NCBI GenBank assembly: GCA_963924555.1
Contig: OZ004582.1
Location: 1,302,001-1,366,000, forward strand
Reading direction: 5' to 3'
DNA: 64,000 nucleotides
DNA from: Crambe crambe
Lineage: Eukaryota > Porifera > Demospongiae > Poecilosclerida > Crambeidae
Part shown: positions 21,366 to 31,377 of the stretch, piece by piece
Layout: every line of letters starts with the position of its first letter
How positions within the stretch are numbered: position 1 is the stretch's first letter
The notes under the pieces: model-generated
Told to the model about the DNA's origin: nothing
Seen by the model: only the letters and a program-made list of their open reading frames with translations
The model's database searches: none
Translations under genes and position numbers: made by a program

Positions 21366-21500
21366 AATAAGTGAGCGCAAAAAATTTCTTCTAAATAAAA
21401 AGTGAAGTAGGGATAGCCATATAATTTAGCTGCATTCCTATCACTCCTAGCCCTCCTATTTCAATAACCACGCCTATAATATATATCACTCAACTTAAAT
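21366..21500. repeat. Half copy of the foldback MITE (A2)
   Basis: TAAGTGAGCGCAAAAAATTT, AGTGAAGTAGGGATAGCCAT and TTAGCTGCATTCCTATCACT match the left arm of the 23.36-kb palindrome; the opposing arm is missing. Confidence 0.7.
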
Positions 21501-21504
21501 GGAA

Positions 21505-21860
21505 TGAATATGTTTGATGATTCGAATCCATAGTCTTGGAATATGAGTGAAAAAATTCGTGTCTGGAAGAATTTGTAGGGGCAAAGCGATGTAACATCCT
21601 TGATGGTCACTGAATTTAGCGTGTAGAGGAACACTTCACTGAGTTCAGACTTTTGACACATAACATTAGGTTATTGAGTTCAAAGATGTACATGATGCCA
21701 AATGCTTTCAGTCTTGATTTATAATCTGAGGTAAAGTCGTTCAGGGTAATTTTTGTAGCCAACTCCATAGCCTCCACTTTTTGGAAATCAAAATCAGGGA
21801 CAAACCACACCCAGCAATTAAAGGGTGATCCGCCCACTATGAATATCATTAAAATTTATG
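21505..21860 (-). pseudogene. LINE reverse transcriptase C-terminal remnant
   Basis: Read leftward, the frame WFVPDFDFQKVEAMELATK, ITLNDFTSDYKSRLKAFGIM, FELNNLMLCVKSL resembles the region after the palm in CR1/L2/RTE-type LINE reverse transcriptases (N-D-Y-x-S-x-Y-x-x-R-L and E-L-N-D-L). A frameshift near 21660 is followed by YTLNSVTIKDVTSLCPY. No YADD box or endonuclease. Family recognition is by pattern only. Confidence 0.5.
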
Positions 21861-22030
21861 GTTGCGAATATCAATTGTGACTGTGCTTTTATTTGGCTAG
21901 AGATGTAGCTTAGTTTAGCATCAAAACAAATGTGAGGATCACTGTTAAATTTGACAGAAGAGGTGTTCCAGGGTCTTCACACTCAGCCATCAACAAAGAT
22001 TGTCAAACAAACTGTAGCATGCAATTAATG

Positions 22031-22468
22031 AGTTGGCTCATAAGAACCCCCCAGACTATGGCGGGTGAGCTGGGATCCAGGTGTTGCGGGTAGCGGCTCC
22101 TCCCCCTACCCAGTTACGTACCTCCATTTAACTCCTCCCATTGACGCTATGTGCACGTGCTTGGAGGTGATAAAAAGTGGGAGGGCCCCCCACCTGGCCC
22201 AACTACAGGTAGCCCCCCATTGGCTACCTGGAGGACTTGTACCTTATCCCTTAGCCCTAAGAGGAGGGTGGGAGGGGAAACTAGTACCTAGTGCAGGCCT
22301 AGAGCAGACACTTTGTCAAAGCTAGCAGACAGGCAGCTGGATCCCGCCAGATAGCACGAGGAACCCTGCGCATGTGCCAGTTGGCTCATAAGCACCCCCC
22401 AGACTATGGCGGGTGAGCTGGGATCCAGGTGTTGCGGGTAGCGGCTCCTCCCCCTACCCAGTTACGTA
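22031..22468. repeat. Split direct repeats, DIRS/PAT-like terminal region
   Basis: A 90-bp block beginning AGTTGGCTCATAAGAACCCC is repeated 348 bp later with one difference. Between the copies lies a segment starting CCTCCATTTAACTCCTCCCA whose first 81 bases recur with two changes at 31201, next to a tyrosine-recombinase retroelement. The B-A-B order is what split direct repeats of PAT/Ngaro-type elements look like. No coding inside. Confidence 0.6.
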
Positions 22469-22562
22469 TGGTAGATTGCAAAAAAAAACGTTGCACCATC
22501 TCGCGACAGCTCCCCTCAACGAAGGAAGCACTTGTCAACTGAGGCAAACCATGTAGCGAGGC

Positions 22563-22654
22563 TGATCGCGACTGTGGGCAAGGCTCAAAACCACGGCTTC
22601 GCGAGACCGTATCGCGACTATGGGCAATGCTCAAAACCACAGATTCACGAGACC
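22563..22654. repeat. 46-bp tandem duplication
   Basis: ATCGCGACTGTGGGCAAGGC and TCAAAACCACGGCTTCGCGA recur after 46 bases with six or so changes. Non-coding. Confidence 0.75.
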
Positions 22655-22788
22655 AGTTCTCAAACCAGCAGCAAAAGTGAATCAGCCAGCAATTGCAAGC
22701 CAGCCAGGAAGTCAGCCAGGAAGCCAAACTATAGTCGTATTTTATTATTAATTTTATTTCCATTCTTGCAGAGAAGCAAGGCAGCATC

Positions 22789-23246
22789 CAGTGGCGTATC
22801 TAGCGAGGTGCTCAGGGTGCTCGAGCACCCCCCTCAGCTGCTAGCTAGCTTTTTCAGTAGGCTCGCTTCTATTTATCTATCCAATTAAGCTGATCGTCTA
22901 GCACAGCAGTTATTACACTTACAGAAAGAGAGCCTGAGTGCAGCATTGGGGCAGAGTTCAATAATCACATCGGCGAGGCGCATGCGCCCGGCACGTTTTT
23001 ATCCTAAATAATGCACATCTCGATCAAAAATCTGTGCTTCTTTATTCAGTCTGCACCAGTGATGCCTTCTCTCACTTCTGTCCTGTACGCTGGTAAAGTA
23101 GGGTAGCTAGTACTTAGGCCATCATCTGGGCATAATAAAGAGGGTGTGGTTAATCGAAAGTGGGCCTGGTTCGAGAAAATTTCGCGCGCAGTATTGATAT
23201 TACCACACACAGCACCCTCCTAGCTGAAATTCTAGATACGCCACTG
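22789..23246. mobile_element. Non-autonomous hAT MITE with target duplication
   Basis: Perfect 15-bp termini CAGTGGCGTATCTAG and CTAGATACGCCACTG. They are flanked by GCAGCATC and GCATCATC, an 8-bp target duplication with one mismatch, the hallmark of hAT elements. The 458-bp interior has no ORF. Subterminal CTCGAGCACCCCC and CAGCACCCTCC blocks are weak inverted copies. The best-defined insertion in the window and one of the younger ones. Confidence 0.85.
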
Positions 23247-23294
23247 GCATCATCACAGTGGGTGGGGATTATATACCTTCAACTACAGGTACAT

Positions 23295-23297
<3 letters not shown>

Positions 23298-23332
<35 letters not shown>
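23298..23332. repeat. (CT)n microsatellite
   Basis: About 17 uninterrupted CT dinucleotides. Confidence 0.95.
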
Positions 23333-23333
<1 letters not shown>

Positions 23334-23360
23334 AGCATAATTGACCTAATTAATGTATAT

Positions 23361-23857
23361 ACAAGTAAGTGCAAAAAATTTCTTCTAAATAAAAAGTGAA
23401 GTAGGGATAGCCATAAAATTTAGCTGCATTCCTATCACTCCTACCCCTCCTAATTTCAATATCCATGCCCATATATATACCCAACTTACGTAAATCCCTA
23501 CTCTTCACTCCCCCTTCAGCAATAAGTGAGTCAAGTAATCCCTTACCCATACCCATCACCAAACTCAAGAATCACAGCAATCATATTATTACAAAACTAC
23601 TACTCCTGAGTGAAGTAGGAGTAGTAGTTTTGTAATAATATGATTGCTGTGATTCTTGAGTTTGGGTATGGGTAAGGGATTACTTGACTAACTTATTGCT
23701 GAAGGGGGAGTGAAGAGTAGGGATTTACGTAAGTTGGGTATATATATGGGCATGGATATTGAAATTAGGAGGGGTAGGAGTGATAGGAATGCAGCTAAAT
23801 TTTATGGCTATCCCTACTTCACTTTTTATTTAGAAGAAATTTTTTGCACTTACTTGT
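23361..23857. mobile_element. Foldback MITE A3, 497 bp near-perfect palindrome
   Basis: Two arms of about 245 bp pair almost base for base around a centre near 23609. Termini are CAAGTAAGTGCAAAAAATTT and its complement. Four other loci share the termini (9.99, 21.37, 29.49, 50.75 kb). The identical peptide read on both strands is a consequence of the palindrome, not a gene. Confidence 0.9.
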
Positions 23858-24329
23858 TTCCATTCTTTTTCTTTGTAATTAGTTATTATAAATTGAAAAT
23901 TTAAAAATATATTTTCTGAAATGTTCTTAATTTGGTAAGTACATAGCACTGGATATGGAAGATTATTAACAATATTTGTGTATTATTCATATTCATAAGA
24001 AGTAGTTATTCCTTCATACCCTGCACCTATGGTTTGCAAATAGCTAATTATATGCATTCCCTTGCTAAGAAAAGCTGAATGATTAATTTTGAATGTTATA
24101 TTCCTCAGGGATAATTGACTGATGAGGAGGTTTCAGAACGAGAAGGTGCAGTAGTGAAGAACCTGGAAGAAATGAATGGCTGGACACTTAGCTAATTAGC
24201 TATTGGTGTTTTTGTTTTTTTTCAATTAATATGTGGGGGCATGTGCAATAAGGAGTGGTTGGGCAGTTTTTTTATTGAGAGTACCCTCTCATGCATGTGT
24301 GCTGAGGGTTTATTGTTTGCAAGCATAGG

Positions 24330-24600
24330 AGGAAGAATGTTTTGTTGTCTTGAGGGAGGAGAGTATGACTGACATGAAGGAGGTGAATACAGTACTGAGG
24401 AGTGAAAACATTAGAGTGGAGGAGCAGAAGGAAATGAATCAATAATAGTTGTTGAGGTTTTGTTGTCTTGCATATGAGGGAAAAGGGTATGAGGGATGAG
24501 CATGTGGAGTGCAAAGGAGTGTTGAGGTTTGGTTGTCTTGCACGAGGAAGGGTATGGGGAATGAGCAAATGAGAGTAGCAATTTGTGATGCGCATGCACA
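24330..24600. repeat. Imperfect G-rich tandem repeat
   Basis: GTTGAGGTTTTGTTGTCTTG and GTTGAGGTTTGGTTGTCTTG with following GAGGGAAAAGGGTATG blocks recur at roughly 70-80 bp spacing, with a more diverged third copy around 24340. Long minus-strand frames here are low-complexity shadows. Confidence 0.5.
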
Positions 24601-24708
24601 TTTGATGTAGCAGGATTTTGTGCAGAGATCTGCTGTTTGTGTACGTGATGATCGCGAGATATATATCTATAAAGCAATAGGGTTAAAATGGTTAAGTATG
24701 TACTCACA

Positions 24709-25410
24709 TGGGAACAGGCAGAATCGAACACCCCTCCCTCTGCGCCTGGCCCTGGCCCTAGCCCTCCACCCTGGGTGAGGGTGTGCAGTTGGAAGTGGCA
24801 CTGGATGAAGTAATTATAAGATGCTATCTATAGTTAGTTGCTTACCTTCTGGGAGGGGGTGCGCAGCTGGAGGTGGCACTGGATGATGTAATCGTAAGAT
24901 CATGAAATGTTTTATTTATAGTTGTTTACCTTCTGGGAGGCCGAGGGGGCGTGCAGTAGGTGGTACTGGATGACGTAATTGTAAGAGTAATGAAATGTGT
25001 TATCTATAGTTGCTTACCTTCTGGGAGGGGGTGCGCAGCTGGAGGTGGCACTGGATATAAGAGTAATGAAATATGTTATCTATGTATAATTGTTTACCTT
25101 CTGGGAGGGGGTGACAGCTGGAGGTGGCACTGGATGATGTAATTGTATGAGTAATGAAATTGTTAGTTACTTACCTTCTGGGAGGGGGTGTGCAATGGGA
25201 GGTGGGGCACGCAGCTGGAGGTGGCACTGGATGATGTAATTGTATGAGTAATGAAATTGTTATCTTTAGTTACTTACCTTCTGGGAGGGGGTGTGCAAAG
25301 GGAGGTGGCACTGGATGATGTAATTGTAAGATCGTGATATGTGTTATGTATAGCTAGTTAGTTGCTTACCTTTTGGGAGGGGGTGTGCAGCTGGAGGTGG
25401 CACTGGTTGA
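24709..25410 (-). repeat. Minisatellite of exon-like units, array 1
   Basis: Seven to eight tandem units of about 80-100 bp. On the minus strand each carries CCAG then a short block (typically TGCCACCTCCAGCTGCGCAC plus CCCCTCCCAGAAG, 33 nt) then GTAAGC, so every unit looks like an acceptor, micro-exon and donor. Block lengths are 33, 33, 33, 33, 36, 32 and 52 nt. The leftmost unit runs into a longer open stretch (24777-24710) ending CCCAT before GTGAGTACAT. Upstream, an open frame from ATG at 25552 enters the first unit in the frame CHLQLHTPSQK. Either a transcribed repeat-exon gene or a minisatellite that happened to capture splice signals. Confidence 0.7.
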
Positions 25411-25817
25411 GATCAGTGGAGTAGTTCCAAACTGATAGTGCTACGTAGTCAGAGAAAGAAACACTTATGAAAGAGTGAATATGGTTGACACTGAACACAT
25501 TTTTTTGTACAAATAGCTGCAGAGCACTAGAATTGTAAGGAAACAGTTCCAAAGTTGCAAGCAGCTGATTATAAAATGAAAAGAAGCACTGGACTCAGGA
25601 GTCAAACAAAGGAAAGAGTGAGTATAACATACATTGTTGAACAAACAGCAGAAGACCTTGACCTTGTGTCTCAGAAGAGTGACTGTTACTTAATTTTTTG
25701 ATTCAGAGGTAGAAGGATTGCACTTTAAAAGCAGCTGCACTTCAAAAGAAGCTAGCACGTGCGCGTGCAACGCGCGCGCATTGCATACTACGTAATACTA
25801 CGTAATATGCACACACA
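25411..25817. other. Upstream flank of exon-like array
   Basis: On the minus strand an open frame (25552-25403) leads into the first array unit. The rest is non-coding; CTACGTAATACTACGTAATA near 25788 and a GCGCGCGC stretch stand out but no function is assigned. Confidence 0.35.
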
Positions 25818-26240
25818 GGCTTCAAAATGGCGGATGAAAAGTAGCTAGTGCATCTATACCACTGAATTGTGAAGTATAACCTTAGTGAAAACGAATAGCA
25901 AAAGATCAGCCTCTAAGTACCGCTCCATCTAATCGCCATGTTATAATTGTGACAACTATAGCCAATTAGTCAGTACGCCGATCTGATTATTATTATGTTG
26001 AAAAAATTGAACAAAAGTCAATTTTTGAAATTATTTTTTGTTGATGTTATAGAATGAATTTTAGATTATTATACATTGTCCTGTCTTCTGTGTAGATGTA
26101 GGGATAGGGCCATGACTTGTGAGAACCTATAGAGTAAGGGTAGAAGAGAAAGAAGAGTTTTTAGTTTATACTGTCCTATGGACTTTGACCTGCCATCCCT
26201 ACTTAGAGAGTGCTACCGCACTCTCTGATATTCTCTAACT
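25818..26240. repeat. Long inverted repeat, left arm
   Basis: Pairs with the complement of 28595-28995 over about 400 bp with scattered differences: TAGCAAAAGATCAGCCTCTA, AACAAAAGTCAATTTT, GAGTAAGGGTAGAAGAGAA, TTTTTAGTTTATAC and GCCATCCCTACTTAGAGAGT are shared. The outer end holds TTCAAAATGGCGGA and the inner end the hairpin AGAGAGTGC...GCACTCTCT. The arm partly overlaps repeat R1. Confidence 0.85.
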
Positions 26241-26321
26241 GGTAGTCCAGTTGTGGGAATTAGGTGGGTTTTGTTGACATTATGCCAAGATGACCTATAT
26301 ATATTTGCTCTCTAATTTTAG

Positions 26322-28263
26322 CTTCAGGGAGTAGTGCTCATCAGAAGAAAAGGAAAGGTTTGTTGACCATGCATGCATAATGAAACCATTGCATAGGTTG
26401 CATGAGTGTGCTAAGTTGTGGGTGCATGCATGAGAGCTAAAGCTATTGTCTCACCACTGTTGTTTTAGTCATTGCATGCCAGACCTTTGATGTCTATATT
26501 GTGTATGTAATTGTGAGAGCTACTTCTGTGCAGGGTTTTCTTGGCCATTGGGAGGTCTATATAGTATTACAATGTTTCGTATGCAGGAGCAACTGTGGAA
26601 AAGCCAACAGTTTCAAGCATTCCTGCAGGTGACAACACATTCAGTAAGCATGCAAGGTTCTATACATATCTAGGATATCGGGATCTTACTTATTTTGGGG
26701 GAAGTTAAATGGCATTTATGATGATCCATGGTGACTAAGTTTATAAATGATGCACGTATGTGATGTCTCATTTGGAGATTGTTATGTATCTTTTTTCTCT
26801 CTCCATAGTTTCTCGGCTTCTTGAACAGCAAGGTCAACTAATGACTCTATTGACGAGTATGGTTTTACAGCAGCAATCACAAGCTACCGCTCTTCTCTCT
26901 CAATATCAATCTCCCGTTAACTTAGTCACCCAGAATTCGCCTCAACAATTACTCCAATTTCTTCACCAATCACAATCACAGTTGCCACTTCAGCCTCAGA
27001 CTCAGTCATCTCAATTGCCCAACTTTTCGTCTTCTCCGGGTTCGTTTCAGCAACTTTTACAGCAACTGCCCCTCAATCTTTGTTCCCAAGCCCCAACTCA
27101 TTCTCAGCAATTAAGTACAAATCTCTCAGCCAGCAAATGTCAGGTATTCACAGGCAGCAACTACACCTTCAACTCAGCTCCTCCAGTCTGTTCTTTCATC
27201 CCAACCATCTCTATCACACAATGCAGTTTATTCACAGCAATCTCAGGGTGACAGCAGTCTCTTCCCAAACATCTCAACTCAATACCGAGTCCACTCACAG
27301 TCATCTCGACCAAACATTCAGCCGTTCAGTCCAGCCTATTCCCAACCTTCTCATAATTCCCAGTCTGATAACTTCCAGCCATCTCAGCCGTCAACTTACC
27401 ACTCCAATACCCAGTTGTCATCAGTTCAGCTGTCATCGACTCACATGCAGCCATCAGCTCAGCAATCACCTTTTGAGCTACTGTCCACCGGTCTTCGCAT
27501 CTAGCAACTCCTCATCCTTCCGATGGTGTTACCCAGCAATTTCAGTCACCTCAACCCTTCTCTCCAACATTATCTGACCCATCTTCCATCATTCAGAAAT
27601 ATCTTCTGAAGGCACTTCCCGTGTGGGAGGTGGAACCTCATCCAATGGTTCACAAAAACAAGGTGACTGCATCATCCTGGATGAATTTTCGTGGGATGAT
27701 ACTGCAGGAGAGGACTCTGATTACATGACATGGGATACAGACAATACTGATAGTACATTAGCTCCACGCAGTTCTGGGATCACACCAGCTGATCATACAT
27801 TGGCTCAACCCATAGAAAGAGCAGAGGTCACATTTCAGCCATCAGGTAATCATATGTGGGCTCCAGCCTCGACTGCTTCAGAGTCACCACTGGCTTCAAG
27901 AGAAAAAGTAGTTCAGCCACCAGCTATACCACCACCGTTTGATACACCTCCAAAATTGTGTTCTGTGCAGCAGGTATTGTAGAATTACCCTGGTAAGGAC
28001 ATTGCCAGCTTAAGATCACTTACAGTTGCTTTAGCAAGGGATGCAATATTTGGATGTGAAGCACTCTCAAAATGCAGCTCAAGTGGAAGAAAAGGTACTG
28101 GTGTTTTTAGCCAAGAGAAAGTCCGGTATATCAAGCAACTTGTCCATTCTAGAGTTCCAAAGAATGACTTTGAGAACATTTGGAGCATGTGCAGACTCTC
28201 ACTTTCTAAGTCATGTCAAACTCTTCGAAACAGTGCTCGCAAGAAACTTCTTCCTGAGAATTG
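26322..28263 (+). pseudogene. BEN-domain protein with Gln/Ser-rich N-terminus
   Basis: Plus-strand gene inside the long inverted repeat. Candidate exons: 26322-26359 (SGSSAHQKKRKG, basic), 26588-26627 (GATVEKPTVSSIP) and a large last exon opening after the acceptor near 26809 (RLLEQQGQLMTLLTSMVLQQ). The middle is Gln/Ser/Pro-rich (PAYSQPSHNSQSDNFQPSQP) with frameshifts. From 27623 an acidic frame (GDCIILDEFSWDDTAGEDSD) runs to SVQQVL, meets TAG at 27980 and continues in the same frame with NYPGKDIASLRSLTVALARD, AIFGCEALSKCSSSGRKG, EKVRYIKQLVHSRVPKNDFE, NIWSMCRLSLSKSCQTLR, then TGA at 28261. That last block is a BEN domain, a DNA-binding fold of chromatin and viral proteins. Exon bounds are estimates. 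Confidence 0.65.
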
Positions 28264-28594
28264 ATTTTATTAACTGCTGATATTAGCTCTATAGGGATGC
28301 AGGGAGGACAAAACATAAACTACCTTAGTATACTATGCGTAATGGCATCTCTGAGTTTGTATGGGTCATGTGTTCTAGTATACAAAGATTAACAGCAGTA
28401 TACTGGGATTCTAGTAAAGCGGTATATCATGATATACAAAATAGGGCAGGGAAATCTGTTAAACCAGTAATCTATTTTGAACTTGCCTAAGCAAAGTTTG
28501 AACTCTGGGTGACCATCAGAATCTGAACTAATCATGTAGTAAGAAATAGCTACTGAATTTTTGGTGTGGTTTAATTTGCATTTGGAGTGCGTGT

Positions 28595-28995
28595 ATCAGA
28601 GAGTGCGCTAGCACTCTCTAAGTAGGGATGGCGGGTCAAAGGTCATAAGACTGTATAAACTAAAAACTCTTCTTCTCTTCTACCCTTACTCTACAGGTTC
28701 TCAGAAGGCTACAGTGAATTATTATATCTACAAAGAAGAGAGGAGAATGTTCAAAAACTAAAAATTCATTCGCTAACATAAGGAAAAGACGAGTTCTAAA
28801 ATTGACTTTTGTTCTTTTTCTTTATAATAATAATGTATAAGATCGACGTACCGACTTACTGGCTATAGTCATCAAAATTCTGCTCTAGAACGGCACCTAG
28901 AGGCTGATCTTTTGCTATTAGTTTTGACTAAAGCGCTACTTCACAAATCAGTGATATCGATAGCACTCAGCTAATCTACGCCATTTTGAAGCGCA
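28595..28995. repeat. Long inverted repeat, right arm
   Basis: Complement of 25818-26240. The arm starts with GAGAGTGCGCTAGCACTCTC and ends near CGCCATTTTGAAGCGC. The spacer between arms is about 2.35 kb and contains the BEN gene only. Confidence 0.85.
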
Positions 28996-29222
28996 CGTCG
29001 GTAGGGGGCGGAGCGTGTGGGCAGGGTCGCGTATAAGTGCAACAGTGCAGCCTAATCAGTTCAGCAGCAAGTTTAGCTAAGCTAGGTCTTCAGTTTAATC
29101 GTTTAGCTAGCTATTTATTCTTATCTGATGATCTTCCTGACACTCCTTGCTGCATTGCAGTACAGATGCTCATCCTATAGTAGTACTTGGCTGTAGTGTA
29201 GTCAGCTCACTTTACCATGCCA
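28846..29222 (+). repeat. Dispersed repeat R1, copy 2
   Basis: Same orientation as 6881-7215, sharing CGACGTACCGACTTACTGGC-like and GGCACCTAGAGGCTGATCTT blocks, then AGCTAGCTATTT and CAGTACAGAT further on. It begins within the inverted-repeat arm and extends beyond it, so the arm appears to have been built from R1 sequence. Confidence 0.7.
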
Positions 29223-29488
29223 TGCACATGTCATTTACATTGCTGTTGCTGTAAAATTTTATATTAAATGGCTATATAAATTCTTCCAGAGACTATGTAT
29301 GTGCCTACAAAAGAAAAAAGATAGGGTTTATGTAGAGCTGGCTTTGTATATACTATAATACTATACTGTAGCCTCATGTCAAATAATCACTGCATATTCT
29401 CACTTCAAATGATGATCAATACTGCCACCCTCAATTCTTTACTTACACAAACTTACTTTCAACTTCAAGCACTAAAAAAAGGATAGAA

Positions 29489-29738
29489 ACAAGTGAGCGC
29501 AAAAAATTTCTTAAAGTTAAGTAGGGATAGCCTAAAATCTAACTGGGCTGTATAATGTACTGCAGCCTCATATGAAAACAATCCTACTTTTACAACGGCC
29601 CATAGCTAGCTAAAGGCAGTGAATGTAAATGTAGGGATTGTTTTCATATGAGGCTGCAGTACATTATACAGCCCAGTTAGATTTTAGGCTATCCCTACTT
29701 AACTTTTTATTTAGAAGAAATTTTTTGCGCTCACTTGT
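29489..29738. repeat. Foldback MITE A4, 250 bp
   Basis: Arms AAGTAGGGATAGCCTAAAAT and CTGCAGCCTCATATGAAAAC pair with GTTTTCATATGAGGCTGCAG and ATTTTAGGCTATCCCTACTT. Termini CAAGTGAGCGCAAAAAATTT match the other copies. Lies just downstream of the Tc1 gene. Confidence 0.85.
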
Positions 29739-29787
29739 AGTTCAGTGTGTTGAGTAAGAGTGTATAGATAGCTGTATTAGCTAATCT

Positions 29788-30661
29788 TCAATAGCCTGTG
29801 GCATCACCATTAATTTCTATAACCCGAGGCAAGACTTTCTGTAGATGATTGATGTAGCGACAGCACTTATTTTCGTCCATTTTTGCCCAGAATGCATTGA
29901 TACCATTCACTAATTCAAGCTTGGTGGTAGGCTTAACTTCCCTTCGGATATACTCCTTCATTTCATGCCAGAGATTTTCTATTGGGTTAAGATCTGGAGA
30001 TTCAGCTGGTGTACGCCACCAATTGATTCCTTTCTGTGCATAGAAAGCCTGGGCTGCACGAGAAGTGTGTTTCGGATCATTATCTTGCATAAACCTGTGC
30101 GTATTTGGTGGAAAAGTTTGTTGAATAAATGGGAGCAATGTGCGATCCGAAATTTCACAGAACAATGGTGCTGCCATTATGCCTTCAAAAATGCACACTG
30201 GAGTGGCACCTTTCTTGCTTATTCGTGCACTTTGGTGATTCTCAAACAGTGGTTTCATCACTCCAAATTACATCCTCAAATGTGTCATGGAGATTAGCTT
30301 GTGCCCACTGAAGCCGTTTCACTTTGTTTTCATTGCGAATAAGCTGACAATAAGCTGAGCCGTGATAAATCCATCCAAGATTACATCAATTTCTGACAAT
30401 AGCAAAAAAACAAACACTGCAATTAGCTAAAAATCCTTGGAGTTGAGTGGCTGTTGTTTCATCATCATTGCGCATTTCTTCAATCAGCTTCTCAATATGA
30501 GGTGAAAGCTTTGGTGGTAGTCCCGATCCTGGTTTTCTTGCAATAGTTCCAGAACTGTGGTATCTCTTCAAGAATTGCCTTGCTGTGACTTTGAAGCCTT
30601 GTGGGGATAAGCTTAAGATCCTCTGCTTTGTGTAGTCACTGAAAACCATGCCTATTTGCAC
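29788..30661 (-). pseudogene. Tc1-like DD34E transposase
   Basis: Tc1/mariner transposase read leftward. The N-terminal ORF (30661-30386) holds the paired HTH region (GFKVTARQFLKRYHSSG, IARKPGSGLPPKLSPHIEKL). After a stop the frame continues LGWIYHGSAYCQLIRNENKV and EDVIWSDETT (first Asp), then another stop, ARISKKGATPVCIFEGIMAA, MQDNDPKHTS (second Asp) and ESPDLNPIENLWHEMKEYI (Glu). The second Asp and the Glu are separated by 34 residues, hence DD34E. Ends at the TAA near 29790 after a normal-length C-terminus. Two nonsense changes make it inactive. I could not find its terminal repeats. Confidence 0.9.
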
Positions 30662-31194
30662 AGTATGGTAGGACTAGTAACAAAGGGATTAGTAAAATGC
30701 AAAAAAACAACAAAAAAACAAAAAAAATAGTAATGAAATAAAAACAAAAAACGAGTAAAACATCATGCAGTAGCTAGCTACATTCGGTTGTTCAGTGAGA
30801 AACTATAGTCAGTGAATAATAGCTAGTTCGCTATAAGAAACATGCATCTAGCTAACTAACATACCTTTTCCTGAAGAACTGAAACAAGAAATGTACGTAG
30901 CTAAACAGGCAGTGACAGCGTTAGTATCTTCTCACTGAATTCGAAATTCAAGTAACGAGAGCTCTGCACCAGCGCTTCAATCTTTAAAGCCAGCACTTTC
31001 GTGAAGTGCTCACGAAGTATCACGACATTTACGAAGTGCTATCATAACACCTCGCGACCTTCATGAACTGCTAACATAATACCTCACGACCCTGTGGTAG
31101 GCTCCTCCAATTCATATATTTCCTTTGTGGCAAGCCTCGTAACAAGTGTCTCGTGAACTGTCACGAGCATGGTGCAAAGTTTATTTTGCAAAGT
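30662..31194. other. No gene recognised
   Basis: A-rich patch at 30697-30760, then CACGAAGT/CACGACCT-type short repeats at 30990-31100 with imperfect inversion. No coding supported. Confidence 0.35.
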
Positions 31195-31310
31195 ACCGTA
31201 CCTCCATTCAACTCCTCCCATTGACGCTATGTGCACGTGCTTGGAGGTGATAAAAGGTGGGAGGGCCCCCCACCTGGCCCAGGGGGTACAGGAACCCCCT
31301 CCTGTACCCA
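31195..31310. repeat. DIRS-like terminal repeat segment
   Basis: CCTCCATTCAACTCCTCCCA and the next 61 bases match 22121-22201 with two differences. Hairpins follow (GGGCCCCCCACCTGGCCC and GGGGGTACAGG...CCTGTACCC). It lies just beyond the 3' end of the tyrosine recombinase gene and in inverted orientation to it. Confidence 0.6.
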
Positions 31311-31377
31311 CACCCTAGCACTAAACTGTAACTACAAGAATTCACATAATTCAGACACAATATACTATAGTGTGTTA

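Noticed and set aside
23710..23904. Open frame identical in peptide to one on the opposite strand at 23350-23568
   Set aside because: Both are read from the two arms of one palindrome; no protein family.
24272..24731. Two overlapping minus-strand frames of about 106 codons
   Set aside because: Low-complexity translation of an imperfect tandem repeat; only the last part overlaps the exon-like region.
25787..25812. ACTACGTAATACTACGTAATA as an operator or origin
   Set aside because: A single short direct repeat with no supporting context.
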